Shown piece after piece: positions 1 through 8,810 of a stretch of DNA of 36,085 nt. The first letter of the stretch is position 1. Each line of letters begins with the position of its first letter. The stretch comes from an uncultured Caryophanales bacterium. GTDB lineage: Bacteria > Bacillota_I > Bacilli_A > RF39 > UBA660. A model generated the notes under the pieces. The model saw only the letters and a program-made list of their open reading frames with translations, had not been told where the DNA came from and ran no database searches. Position numbers and translations under genes: made by a program. The stretch spans positions 1-36,085 of the forward strand of contig CAMKGA010000017.1 in NCBI GenBank assembly GCA_946412015.1. Reading direction: 5' to 3'.

Positions 1-61
1 TATGCTTAATAATAAGCAATAGACTTTATAAAAAATTTCTCATGCGTTTATCCTGTAATAT

Positions 62-496
62 TTATAAATATTCATTTCTTATTTGTCTATTGATATCTTT
101 TTCTTTCATTGCTTCTCTTTTATCATAAACTTTTTTACCTTTTCCAATTCCTAATAATACTTTTGCTTTATTCTTACTGAAATATAATTTTATTGGAATT
201 AATGTATATCCCTTAATACTAATTTTATCTCTTATCTTTAATATTTCATTTTTATGTAGCAACAACTTTCTTGTTCTAGTTTCATCATGATTAAATATAT
301 TACCATTTTCATAATGACTTATATGCATATTCAATATATATACTTCACCATTTCTTACTATTGCATAGCTATCTTTAAGATTAGCTTTACCTTCTCTTAT
401 TGATTTTATCTCTGTACCTGTAAGTACTAAACCTGCCTCATAAGTATCAGTTATGGAATAATCATATAGTGCTTTTCTATTCTTTATTTCAATCAT
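62..496 (-). CDS. smpB: SsrA-binding protein SmpB
   Basis: 144 aa; N-terminus [40 protein letters not shown] is typical SmpB; C-terminal [20 protein letters not shown] matches the SmpB tail. Confidence 0.96.
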   Translation of the reverse strand: MIEIKNRKALYDYSITDTYEAGLVLTGTEIKSIREGKANLKDSYAIVRNGEVYILNMHISHYENGNIFNHDETRTRKLLLHKNEILKIRDKISIKGYTLIPIKLYFSKNKAKVLLGIGKGKKVYDKREAMKEKDINRQIRNEYL

Positions 497-1625
497 ATTT
501 AACCTCGCTATTTACAATATTCATATACTTTTCTTCTAATGATTTATAATTTGGTAATATGCTATCATCTAACTGTGAAAATGCATATAACTTATATTTA
601 GTATCACTAGTTGTAGAATATGTATATATTAAACTTTTATTTACATTTTCAAATGTAACTTTAGAATCGTTAACAACAATATCCATTCCTACCATAAGTC
701 CTATAGTCTTATCAATTCCCATAGGTCTTTGACCAGATAGAAAATTGCCTAATGAATAAATTACTAATGTATCGTTAACATATCCAACTGGTTGAACTAC
801 GTGTGGATGTGATCCAATTATTAAATTAACACCAAGACTAGATAAATAATTAGCTATTTCTTTTTCACTTTCTGTAGGTTCAAATACATATTCATCTCCC
901 CAGTGCATTGATACGATAATTACATCTACTTTATCTTTTATTTTATCTATATCTTCTTTTGCTTGCTTTTCCGAATAAACATTAAGTAAATACTCCTTAC
1001 CCTTAGGCATAGAAAGACCATTAGTAGTTGTTGTATATGCTAAAAATGCATACTTAATACCGTTTTTCTCATAAACTTTTATATCATTTCTCTCATCCCA
1101 CGAAGAGTAAGTCCCTGCAGTTATTACATTCTTAGTCTTCCAATATTCATTAGAATTTAGTATTCCCTTTTCATCTTTATCAAGCGAATGATTATTTGCA
1201 AGGCTTACTAAATTAAATCCTAAGTCTACCATATTATCACCAATTTCCTCTGGAGAATTAAATCTAGGATAATGAGATACACCTAAAGCTTTACCTCCAA
1301 TAATTGTTTCTTGATTATAATATTTTAAATCGTACTCACTTATAAGTGGCTTTATATTTTCAATTATACCACTAAAATCATAACTGTTATTTCCAACTTT
1401 TGCATCTAAATATACAGCTCCATGAATCAAACAATCACCAACAGCAACTAAAGACATCTTTTTAGCCTCAACCTTCTTACTAACACTATTTTTACTTTTA
1501 GTCTTAGTTTGTGCTTTTTCTACATTATCATCTGGTTTAATTAAATAAATAACACTTGCAATTATTCCTGCTATTATTATTAAAAATACAAATATTGGCA
1601 TTTTTTTTACTCTTCTTTTTTTCAA
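489..1625 (-). CDS. CapA-like protein (PgsA/CapA metallophosphatase-like), membrane anchored, copy 1
   Basis: N-terminal [46 protein letters not shown] motifs of the CapA family. Confidence 0.88.
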   Translation of the reverse strand: MKKRRVKKMPIFVFLIIIAGIIASVIYLIKPDDNVEKAQTKTKSKNSVSKKVEAKKMSLVAVGDCLIHGAVYLDAKVGNNSYDFSGIIENIKPLISEYDLKYYNQETIIGGKALGVSHYPRFNSPEEIGDNMVDLGFNLVSLANNHSLDKDEKGILNSNEYWKTKNVITAGTYSSWDERNDIKVYEKNGIKYAFLAYTTTTNGLSMPKGKEYLLNVYSEKQAKEDIDKIKDKVDVIIVSMHWGDEYVFEPTESEKEIANYLSSLGVNLIIGSHPHVVQPVGYVNDTLVIYSLGNFLSGQRPMGIDKTIGLMVGMDIVVNDSKVTFENVNKSLIYTYSTTSDTKYKLYAFSQLDDSILPNYKSLEEKYMNIVNSEVKYD

Positions 1626-2731
1626 TTTACATCACCTACAATACTCATATATTCAGATTCTATTTTTTTATAATCTTTAAGAGTTTCATCATTTAATTTA
1701 CTAAATGGAATTACTTTAAAATCTTTACTAGATGAAGAATATGAATATAGTAATTCTTTATCTATAATATTAATTGTTTTATTACCATTATCAAGATTTA
1801 TCTGAACACCTACCATAAGACCTATTGCAGGATTTAAACCCAGTACTAATTGATTAGAAATAAAATTACCTAGCGAATAAATTACTAATGTATTATCTAT
1901 ATATTCTATTGGCTGAACTACGTGTGGATGAGTTCCTATTACTAAATCTACTCCAAGGCTAGATAAATAATTTGCAATTTCCTTCTCACTTTCTGTAGGA
2001 GTATTTGTATATTCATCTCCCCAATGCATAGCTACAATTATTACATCGACTTTATCTTTTACTTTATCAACATCAGATTTTACTCTATCATTTGAATATA
2101 TATTTACTAAATATGCTTTATCAGCAGGCAAATTATATCCGTTTATTGATGTTGTATATGCTAAAAATGCATACTTAATACCATTTTTTTCATAAACTTT
2201 TATATCAGATTGTTCTTCATATGAAGAATAAGTTCCTGCTGTTATTACATTTTTACTATTCCAATAATCATTTGAATATAGAATTGCTTTTTCACCCTTA
2301 TCAAACGCATGATTATTAGCAAGACCGATTACATTAAAACCTGTATCAACTAAATTATCTCCAATAGAATCTGGTGCATTAAAAGTGGGATATCCAGAAT
2401 ATTTAAAACTAGGTCCCCCAATAATTGATTCCTGATTAACATATCTTAAATCATATTTTTCTATCATTGGTTTAATATATGTAAACATTTTAGAAAAATC
2501 ATAACTTCCATCCGAATTTAAAGCATCAGATAATACTGCATCGTGAGTTAATACATCTCCTACCATAACAATTGACATTTTCCTTTTATCATTTACTTTA
2601 GTGTTAGAGGTTGTTTTTGTTTCATTTACCTTCTTTTTACTATTACTCTTAATTATAACCAATAAAATGATAAGCATAATAAAAATAGTAACAAATATAA
2701 TTATAGGAAATATTTTTAATTTTCTTTTCAC
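1622..2731 (-). CDS. CapA-like protein, copy 2 (tandem paralogue)
   Basis: Same motifs (VMVGDVLTHDA, LANNHAFDKGE, AMHWGDEY, IGTHPHVVQP, YSLGNF); high similarity to the adjacent 378-aa protein. Confidence 0.88.
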   Translation of the reverse strand: MKRKLKIFPIIIFVTIFIMLIILLVIIKSNSKKKVNETKTTSNTKVNDKRKMSIVMVGDVLTHDAVLSDALNSDGSYDFSKMFTYIKPMIEKYDLRYVNQESIIGGPSFKYSGYPTFNAPDSIGDNLVDTGFNVIGLANNHAFDKGEKAILYSNDYWNSKNVITAGTYSSYEEQSDIKVYEKNGIKYAFLAYTTSINGYNLPADKAYLVNIYSNDRVKSDVDKVKDKVDVIIVAMHWGDEYTNTPTESEKEIANYLSSLGVDLVIGTHPHVVQPIEYIDNTLVIYSLGNFISNQLVLGLNPAIGLMVGVQINLDNGNKTINIIDKELLYSYSSSSKDFKVIPFSKLNDETLKDYKKIESEYMSIVGDVN

Positions 2732-2748
2732 ATTATCACCTTATAATA

Positions 2749-2777
2749 ATTATAAACTAAAAAAAAAACAAAGTCTA
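2749..2777 (-). promoter_or_regulatory. candidate sigma-A promoter for the capA pair
   Basis: minus strand TAGACT-17 bp-TATAAT; the -35 overlaps the upstream terminator stem. Confidence 0.4.
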
Positions 2778-2786
2778 TAAACTTTG
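2759..2786 (-). terminator. intrinsic terminator after the 512-aa gene
   Basis: minus strand CAAAGT-TTATAG-ACTTTG followed by about 10 T. Confidence 0.75.
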
Positions 2787-2791
2787 AATTT

Positions 2792-4330
2792 TTATGAAAA
2801 TAAATCAGTAATATCACATTTTGAACTATACATTCCAAATGTCTTAAGTAAGAAATTAATTATTAATGGTAATAAGAATAATAATGCAGCAATTATAAGT
2901 CTTTTAACAAACTTACCTTGAACTTTTTTCATTTCATCATCACTTTGAGATGCCATAGCTCTAATAAAATCCAAAATACTTAAGATAATTACAATTGCTG
3001 GAGCAACATATTTAGCCCATTTCAATACATTGTAAACCATTGTTAAAATAGACTCTCCAACATTACATTTTATCTCTTCAAGAGGTTTACGCATTCCAGC
3101 TTCCATTTCTAACTGTGCAAGTTCATGGTTCCCCTGAATACATTGTGCAACACAAGTTCCATCTGCATAATCCATATTGGCTAGTGTTGATTTACAAAAA
3201 TAATTAAATACATCTTTTCTTTTATTATATTTATTTAATACCTTTGTCTTATCATTAATACCACTGGCAGCCTTATATTCGGCTAAAATATCACTTAATT
3301 CATCACGTAATTCATCATACAGTAAACATATTGCTTTTTCAGAACAATTATCACCAGTACATTTAAAAGTTAAACTTTTATTTCCTTTACAGAAATCATC
3401 ATTTTCTAACGATTTATCACCAGTTATAACAATATCTCTATCGTTATTATCAATTATATTTTGAAAATGAAGACAACCATACATTACCGTTGGACATTTA
3501 TTTTCTTCAATCATCCCTAAAAACGATGAACTGCTCATCATTGCACTTACTTTAACCTCATCTACATCAAATTCATCCCCACCATCATATAATTTTTGTC
3601 CTGTTTTTTCTGCTGTAACATTTCCCGTTTTAGAAATATTAACTTTAAATATTGTACTATCATCATACTGATACTCACAAGTCAAATCCTCTGTCATGTT
3701 TGATAGTTCTGCATCTGATATTGGAAAATTATAAAACTTATCATTAGTATTTCCAAATGATTTTCCATTTTTTTCTAACAACTTTTTATCTTTTTCAGCC
3801 CAAGAATAAGTATTACTTAAATCATTTGAAGAGGAACCTGTAGACAAATAAAATGTATGTGAACTACCATTTACGTGACCACTCATATAAGTTGGACATT
3901 TTTCACTTGATGAATAAGCACTGTAAGCATCAATTGAAGACACATTAGAAACAACACCATTATTTGTTAAACTTTTATTTTTACTCCAATTTCTAACACC
4001 ATAATTTACTGTATTTTCACCATCTAATTTATATCCATCAGCACAGTAATTACCACTTTTTCTTTCACAAAATGGTCCAGTATAATCCCAGCTTACACTC
4101 GCAGTGTCATCATCATAAATAAATAAATAATGTGAATCAACCTGACCATCTGCATCATCATTATTTGTTTTAGTATAAGCACATACTTCCTTAATATTTT
4201 TATTATCAGCAAATTTTTTATATTTCTCTTGTTCACTTGAGTTTAAATCATCCCACTTAGCTGCCTTTACATTAAAAACTGAAATAAAACTAATTAAAAA
4301 TAAAAACAAAAAATACTTAAATATCTTCAT
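2792..4330 (-). CDS. secreted Cys-rich ectodomain fused to a C-terminal VirB2/T4SS-pilin-like two-TM module
   Basis: Signal peptide MKIFKYFLFLFLISFISVFNVKA; C-terminal AIVIILSILDFIRAMASQSDDEMKKVQGKFVKRLIIAALLFLLPLIINFLL aligns with the DEIKKAQxTFVKRLI loop of the four small VirB2-like proteins at 22.2-25.1 kb. Confidence 0.75.
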   Translation of the reverse strand: MKIFKYFLFLFLISFISVFNVKAAKWDDLNSSEQEKYKKFADNKNIKEVCAYTKTNNDDADGQVDSHYLFIYDDDTASVSWDYTGPFCERKSGNYCADGYKLDGENTVNYGVRNWSKNKSLTNNGVVSNVSSIDAYSAYSSSEKCPTYMSGHVNGSSHTFYLSTGSSSNDLSNTYSWAEKDKKLLEKNGKSFGNTNDKFYNFPISDAELSNMTEDLTCEYQYDDSTIFKVNISKTGNVTAEKTGQKLYDGGDEFDVDEVKVSAMMSSSSFLGMIEENKCPTVMYGCLHFQNIIDNNDRDIVITGDKSLENDDFCKGNKSLTFKCTGDNCSEKAICLLYDELRDELSDILAEYKAASGINDKTKVLNKYNKRKDVFNYFCKSTLANMDYADGTCVAQCIQGNHELAQLEMEAGMRKPLEEIKCNVGESILTMVYNVLKWAKYVAPAIVIILSILDFIRAMASQSDDEMKKVQGKFVKRLIIAALLFLLPLIINFLLKTFGMYSSKCDITDLFS

Positions 4331-4350
4331 ATCATCATCTCTCTAAAATA

Positions 4351-4379
4351 ATTATAATAAAATATTAAAAAAAAAGCAA
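4351..4379 (-). promoter_or_regulatory. candidate sigma-A promoter for the 512-aa gene
   Basis: minus strand TTGCTT-17 bp-TATAAT, overlapping the rnr terminator T-tract. Confidence 0.55.
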
Positions 4380-4395
4380 TGATTTAGTTATCATT
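4367..4395 (-). terminator. candidate intrinsic terminator of rnr
   Basis: minus strand AATGAT-AACTAA-ATCATT-GC-T9; the stem overlaps the rnr stop codon. Confidence 0.55.
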
Positions 4396-6483
4396 ATCAA
4401 TGACAAAATCAATTGTATGCTTTTCTTTACTTGCAGCTTTAACAATCACTTTAATATTGTCACCCAATCTATAACCTCTTTTATTTTTTTTACCAACTAA
4501 TGAAAAAGTTGATTCATCATAAGTATAATAATCTCCCTTAATATCTTCTACTCTAACTAATCCTTCTATTAAATTAGGAAGTTCAACAAATATACCAAAG
4601 CTCATAACACCTGATATTACACCCTCAAAATGTTCTCCTATATGTTTTTCCATGTATTCAGCTTTCTTCATATCATCTACTTCTCGTTCACATTCAATAC
4701 TATTTCTTTCTTTAAGTGATGAATGTTCTGCAACAAAAGGTAATTTAGTCTCCCAGTGTCTAATTATTTCTTTATTTAAATTCTTATTAAATAAATATGT
4801 ATGCAGTAACCTATGCACTGTTGTATCTGGATATCTTCTAATAGGAGATGTAAAATGTGTATAACATTTACTAGCAAGACCAAAATGACCAATATTTTTT
4901 GTATCATATATTGCTTTTTGCATACTTCTTAAAAGTTGACTTGACATCATTGAATATTCTTTAGCATTTTTTAATTGTTCTAATATTTGCTGCATTGCTT
5001 TAGGAGTAATCTTATTAATTTTTCCTGTTACCGTATATCCTAAAATACTTATATAATTCATAAATTTGGTAATTTTTTCTTCATTAGGTTCCCCATGCAC
5101 ACGATATATAAATGGATAATCCATGTAAAATATGTGCCTAGCTACTGTTTCGTTAGCTGCAATCATAAAATCTTCTATTAATTTTTCACCTGTACCACGT
5201 TCTCTTAGGGTAACATCAATTGCTTCACCAGATTCGTTTACTATAATCTTAGCTTCGTCCAAATCAAAATCTATATATCCTTTTTTTACTTTATTCTTTC
5301 TAAGTATATCAGCCAAATCTTTCATTTTAAGAAGTGTATCTTTATATTTTTCATAGCCATTAGGCACTATATTTTCTTCTAGTATCTTATTAACTTTTTT
5401 ATAAGTCATTTGAATATTAGATTTAATTACACTCTCAAATATATCATATGATACAACTTCCCCAGTAGAATCTATATCCATAACACAAGAAATAGTAAGT
5501 CTATCTACATTAGGATTTAAAGAACATATACCATTAGATAACTTATGAGGTAACATTGGTATTACTCTATCAGCAAGATACACACTAGTACCACGTTCAT
5601 ATGCTTCTTTATCAAGTTCAGTATCTTCTTTTACATAATGTGATACATCAGCAATATGAACACCTAAACGATAATTACCATTATCCAGTATATCTAAAGA
5701 TATTGCATCATCTATATCTTTTGTATCATCACCATCTATAGTAAAAATTATTTTATCTCTTAAATCAGTTCTACCATCATATTCATCTTCCAATACTTCA
5801 CTAGGTAATTTATCTACTTCTTCCATTACTTCAGGTGAAAATTCATCATTAATATCATGTTTTGCAGCAATAGATAATATATCAACACCTGGATCATTAA
5901 TATGACCTATAACTTTAATCACTTCACCTTTAAAACTATGATTATTAATTTTATCTAATAATTTAACTAATACTTTATGTCCTTCTACAACATTTTTCAT
6001 ACTATTATCATCAAGTATAATATTAATATTTAATTTATCATCATCAAGTTTTAATACTAATTTGTTATTATCTTTAATAATAGTACCTACAACATTTTTT
6101 AAATCTCTTTTAACTATTTTAAGTATTCTACCTTCTAACTCAAAACCTTTTTTAGATGTAATTTCTGCTATTACTATATCTCCATGAATCGCACCATTCA
6201 TATTATTAGCAGATACATAAATATCATCTTTTCCTTCTATATCAACAAAACCAAAACCTTTTTTATTCACAATCAGTCTTCCAGTTTTTAAATGACTATT
6301 ATCAAATAACATATACTTATCTTTATTGGTATGATATATAACCAATTCATTTTCTAAATCATCTAATTCTTTAAGTAGATTTTGCAAATCATCACTACTA
6401 CTAAAATTTAATAAATCATTTATTTCATATACACTAAGTGCTTTATTCTCATTTTTTAAAATATTAATTATTTTATCTTTCAT
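4384..6483 (-). CDS. rnr: ribonuclease R (RNB-family exoribonuclease)
   Basis: 699 aa; RNB signature FTIDGDDTKDIDDAISL, HIADVSHYV, HFTSPIRRYPD; C-terminal S1 domain (HFEGVISGVMSFGIFVELP). Confidence 0.96.
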   Translation of the reverse strand: MKDKIINILKNENKALSVYEINDLLNFSSSDDLQNLLKELDDLENELVIYHTNKDKYMLFDNSHLKTGRLIVNKKGFGFVDIEGKDDIYVSANNMNGAIHGDIVIAEITSKKGFELEGRILKIVKRDLKNVVGTIIKDNNKLVLKLDDDKLNINIILDDNSMKNVVEGHKVLVKLLDKINNHSFKGEVIKVIGHINDPGVDILSIAAKHDINDEFSPEVMEEVDKLPSEVLEDEYDGRTDLRDKIIFTIDGDDTKDIDDAISLDILDNGNYRLGVHIADVSHYVKEDTELDKEAYERGTSVYLADRVIPMLPHKLSNGICSLNPNVDRLTISCVMDIDSTGEVVSYDIFESVIKSNIQMTYKKVNKILEENIVPNGYEKYKDTLLKMKDLADILRKNKVKKGYIDFDLDEAKIIVNESGEAIDVTLRERGTGEKLIEDFMIAANETVARHIFYMDYPFIYRVHGEPNEEKITKFMNYISILGYTVTGKINKITPKAMQQILEQLKNAKEYSMMSSQLLRSMQKAIYDTKNIGHFGLASKCYTHFTSPIRRYPDTTVHRLLHTYLFNKNLNKEIIRHWETKLPFVAEHSSLKERNSIECEREVDDMKKAEYMEKHIGEHFEGVISGVMSFGIFVELPNLIEGLVRVEDIKGDYYTYDESTFSLVGKKNKRGYRLGDNIKVIVKAASKEKHTIDFVIDNDN

Positions 6484-6491
6484 TTAGTCAC

Positions 6492-6917
6492 CTACCTTAT
6501 TTTACCATTTTTTATTTTTATTATATTTTCTATAAATTTTTCTATATCAGAATTAGTTATAAAAAATGAATTATTAAAATTAAAATACTTCCATAGCCTT
6601 CATCAATTAACTCTCCTATATTTTTAATTCCAATGTTTTCTTTATATCCTAAATAACTATATAATTCTAATTTAAAACCACTCATGGCTTTATCTAAAGA
6701 AGCATTTTTCCATTCTTTTACATTTATTGATAAAAATTTATTATTACCACTTATGATTATATTGTTAATTTTAATCATATTATAAAATAAAATTTTTATA
6801 TTTATTATCAATATAATCATCTTTTTTATAAATATGCTTTAATAAATCATATAAATAAACATTTCTCACACTAAACTTAACTATCTTATCTAATTTTATT
6901 TCAGCTGTATTATGCAT
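6492..6917 (-). pseudogene. frame-disrupted small gene between rmuC and rnr
   Basis: ATG abuts the rmuC stop (TAAATG). Frame 1 reads MHNTAEIKLDKIVKFSVRNVYLYDLLKHIYKKDDYIDNKYKNFIL*. A coding-like middle segment is +1 shifted (NMIKINNIIISGNNKFLSINVKEWKNASLDKAM...GELIDEGYG). Frame 1 resumes with KYFNFNNSFFITNSDIEKFIENIIKIKNGKIR*. Confidence 0.5.
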
Positions 6918-7985
6918 TTAACCTTCAATATCCTTATTTCCCATCTCTACTTGATTAATACTATTAAACCTTTTAGTGATTTTATCTGTAGTAGTGTGAA
7001 TGTCCTTAACATCTTTACTTACTGTTTCAATACTTCTATATAATTTATCCCAGCGTTCTTTATATCTTTTAAATTCAGTATCTAATAATATTAACTCGTT
7101 ATGAATTACTTTAGCATACTTATCACGCTCTATATTTTTTATAATAACTTGAATTGTGGTTAATGTACTTATTAATGTTGTCGGACTAGTTATCCACACC
7201 CTTTTTTTATAAGCATAATCTAGAATATCTGAGTGATAAGCATTAACCTCAGCAAATAAAGCTTCAGCAGGTAAAAACATAATAGCTTGTTCACTAGTTA
7301 AACCAGGTACTATATACTTACTGCTAATCGCATCAATATGTTTTTTCATGTCTAATTTAAACTGCTTTTCAGCTTGCAAACGAGCACTTGCACTATTATT
7401 TTTATCAACCATTATTTGATAGTTTTCAAGTGGAAATTTTGAATCTATTGCAATCATACCTAAAGGTTCTGGAGCAAACAACATACAATCAGCAATAGTC
7501 CCATTAGGTAGACTATACTGAGTTTGATAAATAGTTTTGTTATTTACTCCAAATATGTTAGATAATATGTGCTCTAAATTAACCTCCCCAAATATACCAC
7601 GTGTTTTTTTATCAGTAAGAACTCCTTGCAAAGAGACAATATCACTAGAAAGACTATCAATCTTCTTTTGTGCTTCATCAATTTTAGAAAGTCTCTCAAG
7701 TACATTTGTAAAAGTTTTATTGGTTCTTTCAAAGTTTTCATCTAATCTTGAATTTACTTTATCATTTAATAAATTAATTCTATTTTCCATCTTTTCATTT
7801 AACAAATTAAAATCTGAATTAATACTTTTAGAAAAAGAAGAATTGAAATCACTAATTTCTTTTACTACCTCTAATTCCAATTTAGATAAACGTTCAATCA
7901 AATCATTATTATTATTCTTTTTCATTAATAATACAACTATTAAAACTAGAACTACTACAAGTAATCCAATAATTATATACTCCAT
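6918..7985 (-). CDS. rmuC: DNA recombination protein RmuC family
   Basis: N-terminal TM, coiled coil, then GEVNLEHILSN, IAIDSKFPLENYQ, GLTSEQAIMFLPAEALFAEV, VWITSPTTLISTLTTI, all typical of RmuC. Confidence 0.93.
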   Translation of the reverse strand: MEYIIIGLLVVVLVLIVVLLMKKNNNNDLIERLSKLELEVVKEISDFNSSFSKSINSDFNLLNEKMENRINLLNDKVNSRLDENFERTNKTFTNVLERLSKIDEAQKKIDSLSSDIVSLQGVLTDKKTRGIFGEVNLEHILSNIFGVNNKTIYQTQYSLPNGTIADCMLFAPEPLGMIAIDSKFPLENYQIMVDKNNSASARLQAEKQFKLDMKKHIDAISSKYIVPGLTSEQAIMFLPAEALFAEVNAYHSDILDYAYKKRVWITSPTTLISTLTTIQVIIKNIERDKYAKVIHNELILLDTEFKRYKERWDKLYRSIETVSKDVKDIHTTTDKITKRFNSINQVEMGNKDIEG

Positions 7986-8000
7986 TATATCACCATGATA

Positions 8001-8029
8001 ATTATATTATATTTAAATAAATTAAGCAA
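8001..8029 (-). promoter_or_regulatory. candidate sigma-A promoter for rmuC
   Basis: minus strand TTGCTT-17 bp-TATAAT. Confidence 0.55.
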
Positions 8030-8030
8030 G

Positions 8031-8053
8031 AAAAAACAGAAATACTATTCTGT
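8031..8053 (-). terminator. intrinsic terminator closing the T4SS-rhodanese transcription unit
   Basis: minus strand ACAGAA-TAGTAT-TTCTGT-T5; the stem overlaps the rhodanese stop codon. Confidence 0.65.
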
Positions 8054-8329
8054 CATTATCCAGGCTTCATAACCACCTATAATATTAATTACATTATATC
8101 CAAGATTATATAACAATATACATAACTTTCTACTTGATATTCCCCTTTGACAATATATATAATATATTTCATTTTTTTTTAGGTACCTACTAGGATTTAA
8201 AACAAGTTCATCAAAAGGAATATTAATAGAATTAAGTATATGATTATCGTTATACTTTTCTTTATTTCTAATATCAATTATATTAATATTAGATAAATTT
8301 TTTAAATCTTGCACACTAATACTTGTCAT
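8045..8329 (-). CDS. single-domain rhodanese-like protein
   Basis: 94 aa; NIIDIRNKEKYNDNHILNSINIPFDEL, YYIYCQRGISSRKLCILLYNLGYNVINIIGGYEAW; CQRGISS active-site loop. Confidence 0.9.
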   Translation of the reverse strand: MTSISVQDLKNLSNINIIDIRNKEKYNDNHILNSINIPFDELVLNPSRYLKKNEIYYIYCQRGISSRKLCILLYNLGYNVINIIGGYEAWIMTE

Positions 8330-8369
8330 ATCATCACCGATATATTTTATGGTATTAACTAGTCATTAA

Positions 8370-8792
8370 TTAATAATTTGGTCTATAATATCCATTTATT
8401 CTCTGTTCACTGCTTATACCTGTTCCACTAAAATTCAGTGGATATTGCCATTTTTTTAATTGATTTGACTTATTACCTTCTATAGTATAAACAAATTCAT
8501 CATATACTTCATAAACGTACGCAATATGACTACTTAAATACATATCTTTATCATGCATCGTATTATTAAAATCAAAGTATTGTGGTAAGAGGCCAGCAAA
8601 GTTTGGGCCTGTTGCTTTTGATAAACCATCAACATCTTTATTATCAAGCTTACCATCATTGTTTAAATCTGAATAATCTATCTCCTCATAATTATCAAAA
8701 TTATTCTTTATTTCCTGATAACTTTTTGCTTTTACGGATTTTATATTTAACTTTGTACTATTATTAAACAAAAGAGATCTTATATTAGCCAT
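8370..8792 (-). CDS. Cys-less partial CHAP-like protein with one dockerin/EF-hand-like motif (truncated paralogue of the 440-aa CHAP protein)
   Basis: YLSSHIAYVYEVYDEFVYTIEGN...INGYYRPNY* matches YYSSHVGYVYKVDSENVYSVEGN...INGYFRPNY* of the 440-aa protein; no Cys residue; DLNNDGKLDNKDVDGL. Confidence 0.65.
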   Translation of the reverse strand: MANIRSLLFNNSTKLNIKSVKAKSYQEIKNNFDNYEEIDYSDLNNDGKLDNKDVDGLSKATGPNFAGLLPQYFDFNNTMHDKDMYLSSHIAYVYEVYDEFVYTIEGNKSNQLKKWQYPLNFSGTGISSEQRINGYYRPNY

Positions 8793-8810
8793 ATTATCTC
8801 ATAACTAAAA

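Noticed and set aside
3-18. Inverted repeat TGCTTA-ATAA-TAAGCA at the window edge, possible smpB terminator or start of ssrA
   Set aside because: Only a 6-bp AT-rich stem, no clear U-tract on the minus strand, and context is cut by the window boundary.
4652-5356. Plus-strand ORFs of 70 and 74 aa inside rnr
   Set aside because: Antisense to a well-supported RNase R gene, no RBS or recognisable protein; reading-frame by-products.
7537-7998. 153-aa plus-strand ORF opposite rmuC
   Set aside because: Mirror ORF of the RmuC coiled-coil region; no start context or family features.
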